DNA of 64,000 bases from Fibrobacter succinogenes (GTDB lineage: Bacteria; Fibrobacterota; Fibrobacteria; Fibrobacterales; Fibrobacteraceae), in contig CACWNW010000002.1 of NCBI GenBank assembly GCA_902762305.1, positions 186,001 to 250,000 of the forward strand. The letters run 5' to 3'. The translations under genes were made by a program, and so were the position numbers. Positions 33,491-41,925 of this stretch are shown one piece after another. Each line of letters starts with the position of its first letter. Position 1 is the first letter of the stretch. The notes beneath the pieces are model-generated. The model was not told the DNA's origin and did not search any database. It saw only the letters and a list, made by a program, of their open reading frames with translations.

Positions 33491-34984
33491 ATGATTTTTT
33501 CAATGAAGGGATTCGCTCATTTCGCGGGTTCCGTCGCATTTTTGGGCACCCTTGCCAGTGCAGCGACGATAAACGTTGACATGGGCAAGGAATATCAACG
33601 CATCAGCGGCTTTGGTGCCGCATCGGCATGGGCGGGGTCCATCACCGACAAGAATGCCGCTTTCCTCTGGGACTCCACCAGCGGCGCCGGGCTTACGCTG
33701 CACCGCATCCGCATCGCCCCGGACGGCTCCACCTCCGAAACAAGCATCGCAAAAAAGGCGAGCGAATACGGCGTCAAAGTCTGGGCGGCCCCATGGATAT
33801 CCAAATACACCGTAAATTACGACGGCGACAAAAAGCACCTGGATTTCAATCACGCACAAGACTGGGCCAACACCATCCTGAAGTTTACGCAGGACATGCG
33901 GAAGGCCGGAGTTAACTTATACGCAATTTCGTCGCAGAACGAGCCCGACGGCACCGGCGACAACCACTATGAACCCGATGAATTGGCGCGCTGGGTCGGC
34001 GACTACCTTGGCCCCACCCTCGATACCACAGGCATCAAGATCATCGGTACCGAAGCCATCAACTGGTACGGATTCCCCAATTACAAAAAGGCATTCTTCA
34101 ACTACCCCGCCGCCCTGAAATACACCGACATTTTCGGAACACACGAATATGGCGGAGACCCGGCGGCTTATCCTGAAATTCACGAAGCCGGCAAGGAATT
34201 CTGGGAAACCGAAGTCTACGATCTCGGAAGCAACAACGAAGATGTGGGCATGGGAAGCGCGCTCCGCGTTGCAAACGTGATTCACGACGCCCTAACCATT
34301 GCAAACATGAACGCCTGGCATTTCTGGTGGATTTATTCCTGCAGCGAGCCCAGCTGCGGCAACGGAGCCCTTTGGCCGCAAGGGCAAGGAAACCCCGACA
34401 ACGTGGAACCCACCAAGCGACTCTGGGTCATGGGGAACTTCAGCCGCTTCGCACGTCCCGGCTCCTGGAGAATCGACGCCACAAAGAATCCCGAAACAAA
34501 CGTAAAGGCCACCGCCTACCGCGATTCGCTCAAGACGAAAATCGCGGTCGTCATCCTCAATTCCAAGAACGAGGAATTCAAGGCGGACTTTGACTTCGGA
34601 AGCACGAAAATCGGGAGCTTCAAGCCCTACGTCACTGACGGCAACAACAACCTCAAGGAAGGTGACGAAGTCCAGGTCGACGGAACAAAATGCAGTTACA
34701 GCATCCCGGCCCGCAGCGCAACGACAGTCGAATTCATTCTGTGGCAGGAGCCGAAGGTGGAACCGCCCGCAGATTCCACAGACGCAATCGCCTTCGGGCT
34801 TTCTGCACCCCAAAACCTTCAAAGCACATATAAGGTATTTAGCCCGCTCGGAGCGTTTGTCGGCGAATTCCAGGCCGAACATATCGGTGAACTCCGCAAC
34901 GCCATGACAAACGCAGGCCTAGGCCGCGGCGTGTACATGGTCAAACGCGGCAACGCCAAAACGCAACATGTGGTTTTGAGATAA
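33491..34984 (+). CDS. Secreted GH30 glycoside hydrolase (xylanase type) with C-terminal sorting-like domain
   Basis: About 497 aa. A signal peptide ends near TLASAA. The TIM barrel shows the GH30 start YQRISGFGAASAW, the acid/base Glu in ISSQNEPDG and the nucleophile Glu in EFWETEVYD. WHFWWIYS and a side beta-domain follow. The pattern fits glucuronoxylanase/endoxylanase members of GH30. The last 70 residues (YKVFSPLGAFVGEF ... GVYMVKRG ... HVVLR) resemble type IX secretion C-terminal domains, as seen on Fibrobacter extracellular enzymes. ATG 33491 is chosen since GGGAGG lies just upstream of it. Its job is probably hemicellulose breakdown at the cell surface; the exact substrate is inferred. 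Confidence 0.88.
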   Translation: MIFSMKGFAHFAGSVAFLGTLASAATINVDMGKEYQRISGFGAASAWAGSITDKNAAFLWDSTSGAGLTLHRIRIAPDGSTSETSIAKKASEYGVKVWAAPWISKYTVNYDGDKKHLDFNHAQDWANTILKFTQDMRKAGVNLYAISSQNEPDGTGDNHYEPDELARWVGDYLGPTLDTTGIKIIGTEAINWYGFPNYKKAFFNYPAALKYTDIFGTHEYGGDPAAYPEIHEAGKEFWETEVYDLGSNNEDVGMGSALRVANVIHDALTIANMNAWHFWWIYSCSEPSCGNGALWPQGQGNPDNVEPTKRLWVMGNFSRFARPGSWRIDATKNPETNVKATAYRDSLKTKIAVVILNSKNEEFKADFDFGSTKIGSFKPYVTDGNNNLKEGDEVQVDGTKCSYSIPARSATTVEFILWQEPKVEPPADSTDAIAFGLSAPQNLQSTYKVFSPLGAFVGEFQAEHIGELRNAMTNAGLGRGVYMVKRGNAKTQHVVLR

Positions 34985-34989
34985 AAAAA

Positions 34990-36240
34990 CTACCAAAAAT
35001 GGATGCCTAAGCCCACAAAGAACCAATTGCTCCATAGCGCCTCTTCTGGCGCATCATCCCCACTTTCAGCATCCGTTTTTGCAGGGCTGTATATTCCCAT
35101 ATACCGGAACTTAAGAGAAAGGTATGTCGCCCCTTGGAATTCACCTCCTGGGGTTTTTGACATCCAGAAGCGGAAATCCGCTTGCAAGCCGGCCGTGTAG
35201 AATTCGATTCCGCCGATAAAAGGCTGAAATTTAAGCCTTTTGTTCTCGTACACATCAAAGCCGACTGTAACAAAGAAATCGTCAAAGTCGGTGCGAGATA
35301 TTTTACCGCCCATGTCTGGTGTATAGACGGATTCTCCGAGTATATAAGACGGAGTGATTATAAGCCGAGAAAACTGTATAGGCACGCCCATTACAAACGA
35401 ATTTCCGATAAAAACTTCGAATCCCAAGCCACCGGTATAAAGTTTGTCCATATAATAATGCCTAAACCGCTTGTAACGCTCTTGATCAGATTCGACGTTC
35501 TTGATTTCCTTGCCCAACCAGGCGGAATACTCCGACTCCGGATAGTTTTTACAAAACGCCCGCATTTTTTCTAGCATCGATTTGGCGGCAACCGTATCCA
35601 TTTCTTGATGGAAATCAGTCCTGTTCTCTACTCGCATTGCAACAATATCTGGTATGCTATCGGTGCTTAGAGATCTTTTATACGGGCCTCCGAGATACAT
35701 CCAGAATTCCTTATCTAAAAAATGATAATAAGGATGCAAATCCACAAGGATAGAAGCAAGATCCCTGTATTCCTGCTTCATGTTCGCTTGCGCCGCCTCG
35801 GTCAAATATCTTTTCAACTTTACAAGACGTTCTCTACGGTCACGGTCCCCGGGACGGTCGTTGTATTGGGCAGCAAACCGGGTTTCGTTCCTGAGGTATT
35901 GAAACAGGGAATCATAGGCAAAGGAGAATTGGACTTTTTGCCCCGCCTTCATAAGGATGTTTGCAAACTGCGGGACGGCCAGGTCATAACGCCCCCGAAT
36001 CAGGTTTACCTGAAGGATTTCCAGGCTGTCTATCGCCGATTCCGGAATCTTTTCATAGGACAATACAAGAAGGGCGCTATCGACCATGGTCGTGTTGCCC
36101 GTCTTTAAGGCATACAACAAGTCCTTGCGCGTTTTCAATTCGCTCTGCATTTCGGCAGGGTTGACCAAATTCTGGGCAAGAGCAAAAGTCCAAACACAGA
36201 GAACGGTAAAAAGAATATTCCTTATTTGAATACAGAACAT
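34990..36240 (-). CDS. Unknown envelope protein with signal peptide
   Basis: 416 aa. An N-terminal signal sequence (ILFTVLCVWTFALAQ) is clear, and AGGA lies 6 nt before the ATG. Residues 25-260 are helical and charged, with a TPR-like feel; the last 150 residues alternate hydrophobic and polar residues and end GLGIHFW, which suggests a small C-terminal outer-membrane barrel. I do not recognise a family. It converges with the GH30 gene and is followed upstream on the same strand by the GH53 gene 24 bp away, so it may share that transcript. Confidence 0.7.
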   Translation of the reverse strand: MFCIQIRNILFTVLCVWTFALAQNLVNPAEMQSELKTRKDLLYALKTGNTTMVDSALLVLSYEKIPESAIDSLEILQVNLIRGRYDLAVPQFANILMKAGQKVQFSFAYDSLFQYLRNETRFAAQYNDRPGDRDRRERLVKLKRYLTEAAQANMKQEYRDLASILVDLHPYYHFLDKEFWMYLGGPYKRSLSTDSIPDIVAMRVENRTDFHQEMDTVAAKSMLEKMRAFCKNYPESEYSAWLGKEIKNVESDQERYKRFRHYYMDKLYTGGLGFEVFIGNSFVMGVPIQFSRLIITPSYILGESVYTPDMGGKISRTDFDDFFVTVGFDVYENKRLKFQPFIGGIEFYTAGLQADFRFWMSKTPGGEFQGATYLSLKFRYMGIYSPAKTDAESGDDAPEEALWSNWFFVGLGIHFW

Positions 36241-36264
36241 TATGTTCCTAGCGCTCCGTACGGC

Positions 36265-37731
36265 TTATTTTTTAGGGAATTCCTCGAAGGCCTTGCTGTT
36301 CGCGTAGAGGTCGTTGCCCTTCCAGTCAAAGAGCGCGGGGCCCCAGGCGCCGCTGAGCGTCGGTTCCCAGAAGAACGAGCCTATCCAGCGGTCAAGCCCC
36401 TTCACCATCTCGTTCGTGCGCTTGCGGGAGCCGTCGTAATTGTAGTGGTTGTCCTTGTCGCCGCCGTTGTATTCCGCTACGATAAATTCCAGTTTCGAAT
36501 ACTTCGAAGTGACCGTCTGGAAAAGCGATTTCCAGTCATCGGGAGACTTGTCGCCGTACGCCGTGTAGGCAGAGAATCCCATCACGTCGGCAGGGACCTT
36601 CTGGTTATCGAAGATTTCCTGCATCCACCAGGTGACCGTATTCGACTGGCGTATGCGTTCGATGTGCAGCACGGTCTTTGTCGAGGGAGAGACTTCCTTG
36701 ACCGCCTTGATGCCAGCCTTGAAATACTTGGCCGCGTTCGCCTTGCCGCTCGCAGTACCCATGTCGCCGTTGATCGAGGTGGAAGCCTTGTCCACGCCGT
36801 TACCCCAGCAGTCCGTACTGCTGTTCGGCACATGGATGAGGATACCCGGAGTCGTCTCGTTGCCAATCTGCACCATCTCGGGAACCGCGTTCACCTGCTT
36901 GAGAGCATTCATCAAGTCGAGGGTGTAGGCATAGACGGAATCGGCGAGAGCGTCGGAACTATTCACCTTGCGCCAGCGCTCGGGAATAATCTGCTTGCCG
37001 GGATCAGCCCAGTTGTCGCTGTAGTGGATATCGAGCAAAAAAGCCATGCCGGCGGCCTTGATCTTTTGCGCGTAGGCGACGATATGGTCCTTGTCGGCGT
37101 AAGCTTCGGCCTCGTGACCGCAACCCGACGCGGCATAGCCGTACTTAGCCTTGGGATCCACGAATGTCTTGAGGCGGATGGCGTTGAAGCCGTGGTTCTT
37201 GAGCACCGTGAAAATGTCCGACGCCGTTCCGTCCACGTCGTAGAACTTGGTACGGTTGCGTTCGTATTCCTGCACAGTCGAGATGTCGGCGCCGGTGTAG
37301 AAATCGAAGCTGAGCAGCTGTTGGGATGCGGAAGACTGGGGCTCATGCGCCGAGGAGCGCGGGGGTTCCGATGCCGAGGAATGCGGGGGTTCGGAAGCAG
37401 ACGAGTTCCGAGGTCCGAAGAAAGAACTGGAACTCGGATACGGATCCCACAAGATCAAAGACGAAGAAGAAAACGGCGAAGGCACTGCCGACGACTGCGG
37501 GTCAAGCGAGCCGGAAGATGTAATCGAGGCCAAGGCATCGGACGATGTATCCGAACCGGACTGGGACACGTCCGAAGAGGAATCCCCCACGATTTCAAAA
37601 TCAAAGCCAGAGGCATCGCCACCGCCGTTGTCGCACGCCACAAACAGTGCAGAAGCCAACACGGCCGAAGCCGTAATACCAAAAAGACGGCAAGCCGTCC
37701 GGAACTCAAAACAACCCTTTCTGTTTCCCAT
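36265..37731 (-). CDS. GH53 endo-beta-1,4-galactanase lipoprotein
   Basis: 488 aa. The signal peptide ends in a lipobox (ALFVAC), followed by about 80 residues of Ser/Pro-rich linker, then the catalytic domain from FYTGADISTVQ. GH53 hallmarks are FNAIRLKTFVDP, LLDIHYSDNWADPGKQ, VQIGNE with the acid/base Glu, and LEFIVAEYNGG with the nucleophile Glu. The enzyme cuts beta-1,4-galactan side chains of pectin. As a lipoprotein it would act in the periplasm or on the outer membrane. It lies near the GH30 gene, making a small plant-cell-wall block. Confidence 0.93.
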   Translation of the reverse strand: MGNRKGCFEFRTACRLFGITASAVLASALFVACDNGGGDASGFDFEIVGDSSSDVSQSGSDTSSDALASITSSGSLDPQSSAVPSPFSSSSLILWDPYPSSSSFFGPRNSSASEPPHSSASEPPRSSAHEPQSSASQQLLSFDFYTGADISTVQEYERNRTKFYDVDGTASDIFTVLKNHGFNAIRLKTFVDPKAKYGYAASGCGHEAEAYADKDHIVAYAQKIKAAGMAFLLDIHYSDNWADPGKQIIPERWRKVNSSDALADSVYAYTLDLMNALKQVNAVPEMVQIGNETTPGILIHVPNSSTDCWGNGVDKASTSINGDMGTASGKANAAKYFKAGIKAVKEVSPSTKTVLHIERIRQSNTVTWWMQEIFDNQKVPADVMGFSAYTAYGDKSPDDWKSLFQTVTSKYSKLEFIVAEYNGGDKDNHYNYDGSRKRTNEMVKGLDRWIGSFFWEPTLSGAWGPALFDWKGNDLYANSKAFEEFPKK

Positions 37732-37809
37732 GCCCTAAATTTAAACTAAATGTTTCGCAAGCGGAACATCGTAATAAATAAAAACGGGCAAATAATTTAA
37801 ATTTACACC

Positions 37810-39150
37810 ATGCAACCGTGGGATTTGCTCGCTTCCGATACCGTCCAGGGCTTTATAGAAGAAGCCCTTACACGCAAGTGGGATGCACTGCAGGTTTCGA
37901 CTGCGCTCCACAAGGCGGGCTACAGCAACGAAGACCGAGCCTCCATCATGGACTACATGGCGCTCGTGCCCAAGTTCCGCGAGAAGTTTGGTTTCAGTTC
38001 GTTCCTCCTGTGCGACAAGCTCGCGCTGGAACAGAGCACCGCGCAAGATATCGGGCGCTGGAAAGCGAACCTGTGGCCGTGCGGGAACGATGCAACCGAC
38101 GACACAACTGAAAGCGCGACCGGCGCAGGTGCGAAAGTTCACGACCTGTGCTGCGGCATGGGCGGCGACAGTTTCTACCTGCCCGCATCGCTCACACTCA
38201 CGGGCGTCGACCTGGACGAAAACCGCCTCGCGATGTACAGGCATAACCTGCAGGCGTTCGGGAAGGACGCTTCCGTCAAGTGCGCCGACGTGCGCTCCAT
38301 TGAAAGCACGGACAATGGGATGCGCGCAGACTACTTCACCATCGACCCGGCACGCCGCGCCATCGAAGGCGAAAACCAGCGCGACCTGCGCAACCTCACG
38401 CCCACGCTCGAAGAAGTCGTGGAAATCAGCAAGCATTACAAGGGCGGCATGGCGAAACTCCCGCCCGGCTACCCGCCCGCCGAAATCCCGGACGGCACCG
38501 AAATCCTTTACCTTGGCGGACACAGCGACTGCCGCGAATGCCTCGTACTCTTCGGGGAACTTGCGAAGCACCCCGATACCGTCCGCGCCGTCATCATCGA
38601 CAAGAACGGCGAAACCGTCGCCGAATGGAGCCGCAAACGCGACCGTTCGCTCGAAACCCTCGACGACGACCTGCAGGAAAAACTCGACCGGAACGACAGC
38701 CTCGAAGGCAAGGACCGTACCTACCGCACGGCGACGAGCCGGAGCGACCTGCCCCTGGGGGAAATCGGCAAGTACATCGCGGAACCCGCGCCGGTGCTTA
38801 TCCGCAGCCGTCTTTTCAGCGACGCGGCCCTCGCCCACGACCCGGATGCGCACCTGATTTCGGAAGGCATCGCGTATGTCTCCAGCGATAAGCCGCTTCC
38901 CGCGCCTGCATTCACGAGCTACGAGATTCTCGCCCACGCCGAAATCGCGACGGGCGCCGTCCGCAGCATGCTCAAGGAACACGACATCGGGAAAATCACG
39001 CTCAAGCTGCGCGGCGTGAAGCTCGACCCCGACGCCGAAACCAAGCGGCTCAAGCCCAAGGGCAAGAATTCCGCCATACTATTCTACACCCGCTTCCGCG
39101 GCGAGAAAATCGCAATTCTAACAAGGAGATGCCCGCCTTCGCGGGCATGA
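37810..39150 (+). CDS. Class I SAM-dependent methyltransferase with THUMP-like domain
   Basis: 446 aa. Residues 100-200 hold a Rossmann methyltransferase core: VHDLCCGMGGDSFYL (motif I), TGVDLDENRLAMYR (motif II) and ADYFTIDPARR, a D-P-type motif IV. The C-terminal 120 residues (SYEILAHAEIATGAVRSML ... GKITLKLRGVKLDP) match the THUMP-like domain that follows such methyltransferases, which suggests RNA as substrate. The last nine residues are encoded by a family-A palindromic repeat, so the native C-terminus was probably at about EKIAIL. The next gene, ung, begins 4 bp later. There is no ribosome site; TAAATT lies 6 nt before the ATG. Confidence 0.82.
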   Translation: MQPWDLLASDTVQGFIEEALTRKWDALQVSTALHKAGYSNEDRASIMDYMALVPKFREKFGFSSFLLCDKLALEQSTAQDIGRWKANLWPCGNDATDDTTESATGAGAKVHDLCCGMGGDSFYLPASLTLTGVDLDENRLAMYRHNLQAFGKDASVKCADVRSIESTDNGMRADYFTIDPARRAIEGENQRDLRNLTPTLEEVVEISKHYKGGMAKLPPGYPPAEIPDGTEILYLGGHSDCRECLVLFGELAKHPDTVRAVIIDKNGETVAEWSRKRDRSLETLDDDLQEKLDRNDSLEGKDRTYRTATSRSDLPLGEIGKYIAEPAPVLIRSRLFSDAALAHDPDAHLISEGIAYVSSDKPLPAPAFTSYEILAHAEIATGAVRSMLKEHDIGKITLKLRGVKLDPDAETKRLKPKGKNSAILFYTRFRGEKIAILTRRCPPSRA

Positions 39151-39152
39151 CA
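39123..39152. repeat. Family-A palindromic repeat overlapping a gene end
   Basis: AAGGAGATGCCCGCCTTCGC, then GGGCATGACA. It overlaps the last codons and the stop of the methyltransferase gene and ends just before the ung start. Confidence 0.8.
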
Positions 39153-39154
39153 AC

Positions 39155-39829
39155 ATGGTAAAACTTGAACAATCCTGGCTGAACCTGCTCTCCGACCAGT
39201 TCGAACAGCCGTATTTTAAACAAATTAAAGAAAAGCTCTTGCAGGAGAAGGCGGAGCATCACGTCGTGTACCCGCCCGGTTCCAAGATTTTCGCGGCGCT
39301 CGACTACTGCCCCGTCGACAAGGTCAAGGCGGTCATCATCGGGCAGGACCCCTACCACAATCCGGGCCAGGCGCACGGGCTGTGCTTCTCGGTGCCCATG
39401 GGTATCGAGCCTCCCCCGTCGCTAATCAATATCTTCCAGGAACTGCACGACGACCTGGGTATCAACCCGCCACCGCACGGGAACCTCGAAAGCTGGGCGC
39501 ACCAGGGAATCCTCCTGCTGAACGCATCGCTCACGGTCCGCGCCCACATGGCGGCAAGCCACGCAGGAATCGGCTGGCAGCAGTTCACCGACACCGTCAT
39601 CCAGCGCCTCTCCGAAGTGCGCGAGAACCTCGTGTTTCTGCTCTGGGGCAGCTTCGCCATCAAAAAGCAGGCGCTTGTGGCCCCCAACCGCGGCCACCTG
39701 ATACTTACGGCACCGCACCCGAGCCCGCTTTCGGCCTACCGCGGGTTCTTCGGCTGCAAGCACTTCAGCAAGGCAAACGAATACCTCAAGAGCAAGGGCC
39801 TCGAACCCATCGACTGGAGCATCCATTAG
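39155..39829 (+). CDS. ung: Uracil-DNA glycosylase
   Basis: 224 aa, family 1 UDG. The water-activating motif GQDPYHNPGQAHG and the DNA-binding motif HPSPLSAYRGFFG are exact, and LLLNASLTVR lies between them. It removes uracil from DNA to start base-excision repair. It follows the methyltransferase gene after 4 bp and may be co-transcribed with it. Confidence 0.98.
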   Translation: MVKLEQSWLNLLSDQFEQPYFKQIKEKLLQEKAEHHVVYPPGSKIFAALDYCPVDKVKAVIIGQDPYHNPGQAHGLCFSVPMGIEPPPSLINIFQELHDDLGINPPPHGNLESWAHQGILLLNASLTVRAHMAASHAGIGWQQFTDTVIQRLSEVRENLVFLLWGSFAIKKQALVAPNRGHLILTAPHPSPLSAYRGFFGCKHFSKANEYLKSKGLEPIDWSIH

Positions 39830-39835
39830 AAGTTC

Positions 39836-39910
39836 CTAGTTCTGAGTTACTAGTTCCTAGGACGTTTTTAGAGAGCATATCTAGTAACTGGTAACTAGTG
39901 ACTGTTAACT
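39836..39910. repeat. TAACTAG-type short repeats, family C
   Basis: CTAGTAACTGGTAACTAGTG and preceding TTACTAGTTCCTAG are iterated near-palindromic heptamers. The same vocabulary recurs at 51664-51697. Confidence 0.6.
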
Positions 39911-39917
39911 TAATTGC

Positions 39918-39923
39918 TATATT
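39918..39923 (+). promoter_or_regulatory. Extended -10 element, leaderless start of the DUF4321-gatA pair
   Basis: TTGCTATATT with TATATT ending exactly 7 nt before the ATG at 39931 and no ribosome site. The TG one base before the hexamer makes it an extended -10. Confidence 0.6.
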
Positions 39924-39930
39924 AACTAAC

Positions 39931-40260
39931 ATGACTAACAGAAACACCTTCGGACGACTCATCCTCTTTATCGTGCTCGGCCTCATCATCGGCGGAGTGC
40001 TCGGTGAATGCCTCGGGCTTCTCTTCGGGGAACTCGGCGAACTCATGAATGCGGGCGGTTACGACAACATCGTGCGCAACTTCTTTGTCGCCTCCTTCGA
40101 CCTGAATCTCGGCTTCCTGGGAGACAAGGCGGATCCAATCGTCCTGGACCTCTACATGGTTAAGTTCGCGCTGGGCTTTGGCCTCAAGATTAACGTCGTG
40201 AGCATCGTTGGCATGATTATCGCCATCTACATCATGAAGTGGTCCGGAGGAAACAGGTAA
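39931..40260 (+). CDS. Small membrane protein, DUF4321-like
   Basis: About 109 aa with two hydrophobic segments: LILFIVLGLIIGGVLGECLG at the N-terminus and VSIVGMIIAIYIM at the C-terminus, with a polar loop between. The layout fits DUF4321, a small membrane protein of unknown function. The TAA overlaps the gatA ATG by one base, so gatA is probably translated by coupling. The frame before ATG 39931 lies in repeat sequence, so the longer start is rejected. Confidence 0.7.
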   Translation: MTNRNTFGRLILFIVLGLIIGGVLGECLGLLFGELGELMNAGGYDNIVRNFFVASFDLNLGFLGDKADPIVLDLYMVKFALGFGLKINVVSIVGMIIAIYIMKWSGGNR

Positions 40261-41678
40261 TGGAAACCATCAAGAATTTGAGCGCCAAGCTCGCCAGCGG
40301 CGAGACATCGGCGGTCGCTCTCGCACAAGAATCTCTCGCAAAAATTGAATCTACCAAGAACTTGAATGCATACATCAGCGTATTGAACGATCGCGCCCTC
40401 GCGAAGGCCGCGGAATCGGACAAGCGCCGCGCCGAAGGCAAGAGCCTCGGAGCGCTCGACGGCATCCCCGTCGCCGTGAAGGACAACATGTGCATCGAAG
40501 GCACGCGCACCACGGCGGCATCCAAGATTCTCGAAAACTTTGTGGCCCCCTACACCGCAACCGCCATCGAAAAGCTCGAGGCCGCCGGTGCAGTTATCGT
40601 GGGCAAGACGAACATGGACGAATTCGCGATGGGCTCGAGCAACGAGACCTCGTATTTCGGCAAGGTCATTAACCCGCTCGACGAAACCCGCGTTCCGGGT
40701 GGCTCCAGCGGTGGTTCGGCCGTAGCCGTGGCCAGTGGCACGGTCGCCTGTGCGCTCGGCTCCGATACCGGCGGATCCATTCGTCAGCCTGCCGCGTGCA
40801 CAGGCGTCGTGGGCCTTAAGCCCACCTACGGCCGCGTGTCGCGCTATGGCCTGCTCGCCTACGCAAGCTCTCTGGACCAAATCGGCCCCTTCGGTTCTAC
40901 CGTCGCCGACTGCGCCACGCTCCTCAACGCCATCTGCGGCATCGACCCGCACGACAACACCACGAGCACCCGTGAACCCGAAGACTTCACTGCGAAGCTC
41001 GACGCGGGCGTGAAGGGCAAGGTCATCGGCGTCCCGAAGGAATACTTCGCCGAAGGTCTCGACCCGGAATGCAAGGCCGCCATCGAAAACATGCTGAAGA
41101 AGCTCGAAGCCGAAGGCGCCACGCTCAAGGAAGTGAGCCTCCCGCACATCGGTTTCGCCGTATCGAGCTACTACATCATCGCCACTGCCGAAGCAAGCTC
41201 TAACCTTTCCCGCTACGACGGCGTGCGCTACGGCTACCGCAGCAAGGAAGCCCGCAAGCTGTTCGACCTGTATGCCAAGTCCCGCAGCGAAGGTTTCGGC
41301 AAGGAAGTGCAGCGCCGCATCCTCCTCGGAAGCTACGTTCTTAGCGCCGGCTTCTACGATGCCTACTACGTGCAGGCACAGAAGGTGCGCCGCCTCATCA
41401 CCGACGACTTCAACAAGGCTTTCGAAAGCTGCGACGTGATTGCAAGCCCCACGATGCCGGGACTCCCGCTCAAGTGCGGCATGAACGAGTCCGACCCGAT
41501 GGCAGTTTACCTCAGCGACATCTACACCGTGAGCCTGAACCTCTCGGGCCTCCCGGGCGTGAGCGTGCCGTGCGGCAAGGCTGGCGGGCTCCCCGTCGGT
41601 CTGCAGTGGATTGGCAAGTCGTTCCAGGAAACAGACCTGCTCTCCGTCGCCGCCGCGACCGAAAAGCTTGCAAAGTGA
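40260..41678 (+). CDS. gatA: Asp-tRNA(Asn)/Glu-tRNA(Gln) amidotransferase subunit A
   Basis: About 472 aa amidase-signature enzyme that releases ammonia from glutamine for transamidation of Glu-tRNA(Gln) or Asp-tRNA(Asn). The Ser-Ser-Lys triad is seen in VAVKDNMCI, the glycine-rich PGGSSGGSAVAVA and GSDTGGSIRQPAA. GGAGGAAACAGG precedes the start, which overlaps the previous stop. gatB lies 8.5 kb away on the other strand and gatC is not in the window. Confidence 0.96.
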   Translation: METIKNLSAKLASGETSAVALAQESLAKIESTKNLNAYISVLNDRALAKAAESDKRRAEGKSLGALDGIPVAVKDNMCIEGTRTTAASKILENFVAPYTATAIEKLEAAGAVIVGKTNMDEFAMGSSNETSYFGKVINPLDETRVPGGSSGGSAVAVASGTVACALGSDTGGSIRQPAACTGVVGLKPTYGRVSRYGLLAYASSLDQIGPFGSTVADCATLLNAICGIDPHDNTTSTREPEDFTAKLDAGVKGKVIGVPKEYFAEGLDPECKAAIENMLKKLEAEGATLKEVSLPHIGFAVSSYYIIATAEASSNLSRYDGVRYGYRSKEARKLFDLYAKSRSEGFGKEVQRRILLGSYVLSAGFYDAYYVQAQKVRRLITDDFNKAFESCDVIASPTMPGLPLKCGMNESDPMAVYLSDIYTVSLNLSGLPGVSVPCGKAGGLPVGLQWIGKSFQETDLLSVAAATEKLAK

Positions 41679-41771
41679 GTGTCGCACCGTCAAGTTTACT
41701 TGACGGTATGACCGAACGCAGCAGCGGACGCCAAAGGCGTCAAGCGCTGAACAAGTAGTCTTTAGCTCCGC

Positions 41772-41838
41772 AAGGAGATCCCCACCTTGGTGGCCACGCG
41801 CACTAAGCAAGGAGATTCCCGCCTTCGCGGGGATGACA
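41772..41838. repeat. Tandem family-A repeats, one decayed
   Basis: A degenerate unit (41772-41796) and a good unit GGAGATTCCCGCCTTCGCGG plus GGATGACA (41808-41838), followed by an extra GCGGGGATGACA fragment. Confidence 0.7.
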
Positions 41839-41867
41839 TTGCAAGCGCGGGGATGACAAAGTATAAA

Positions 41868-41893
41868 AGGCCTGCCCTACGGCAGGTCTTTTT
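41868..41893. terminator. Rho-independent terminator between gatA and the FISUMP gene
   Basis: CCTGCC, CTAC, GGCAGG, then TCTTTTT on the plus strand. It lies between convergent genes. Confidence 0.8.
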
Positions 41894-41925
41894 GTCGCAT
41901 ATTTTGTCGCAATTCCGCCCGCTAT

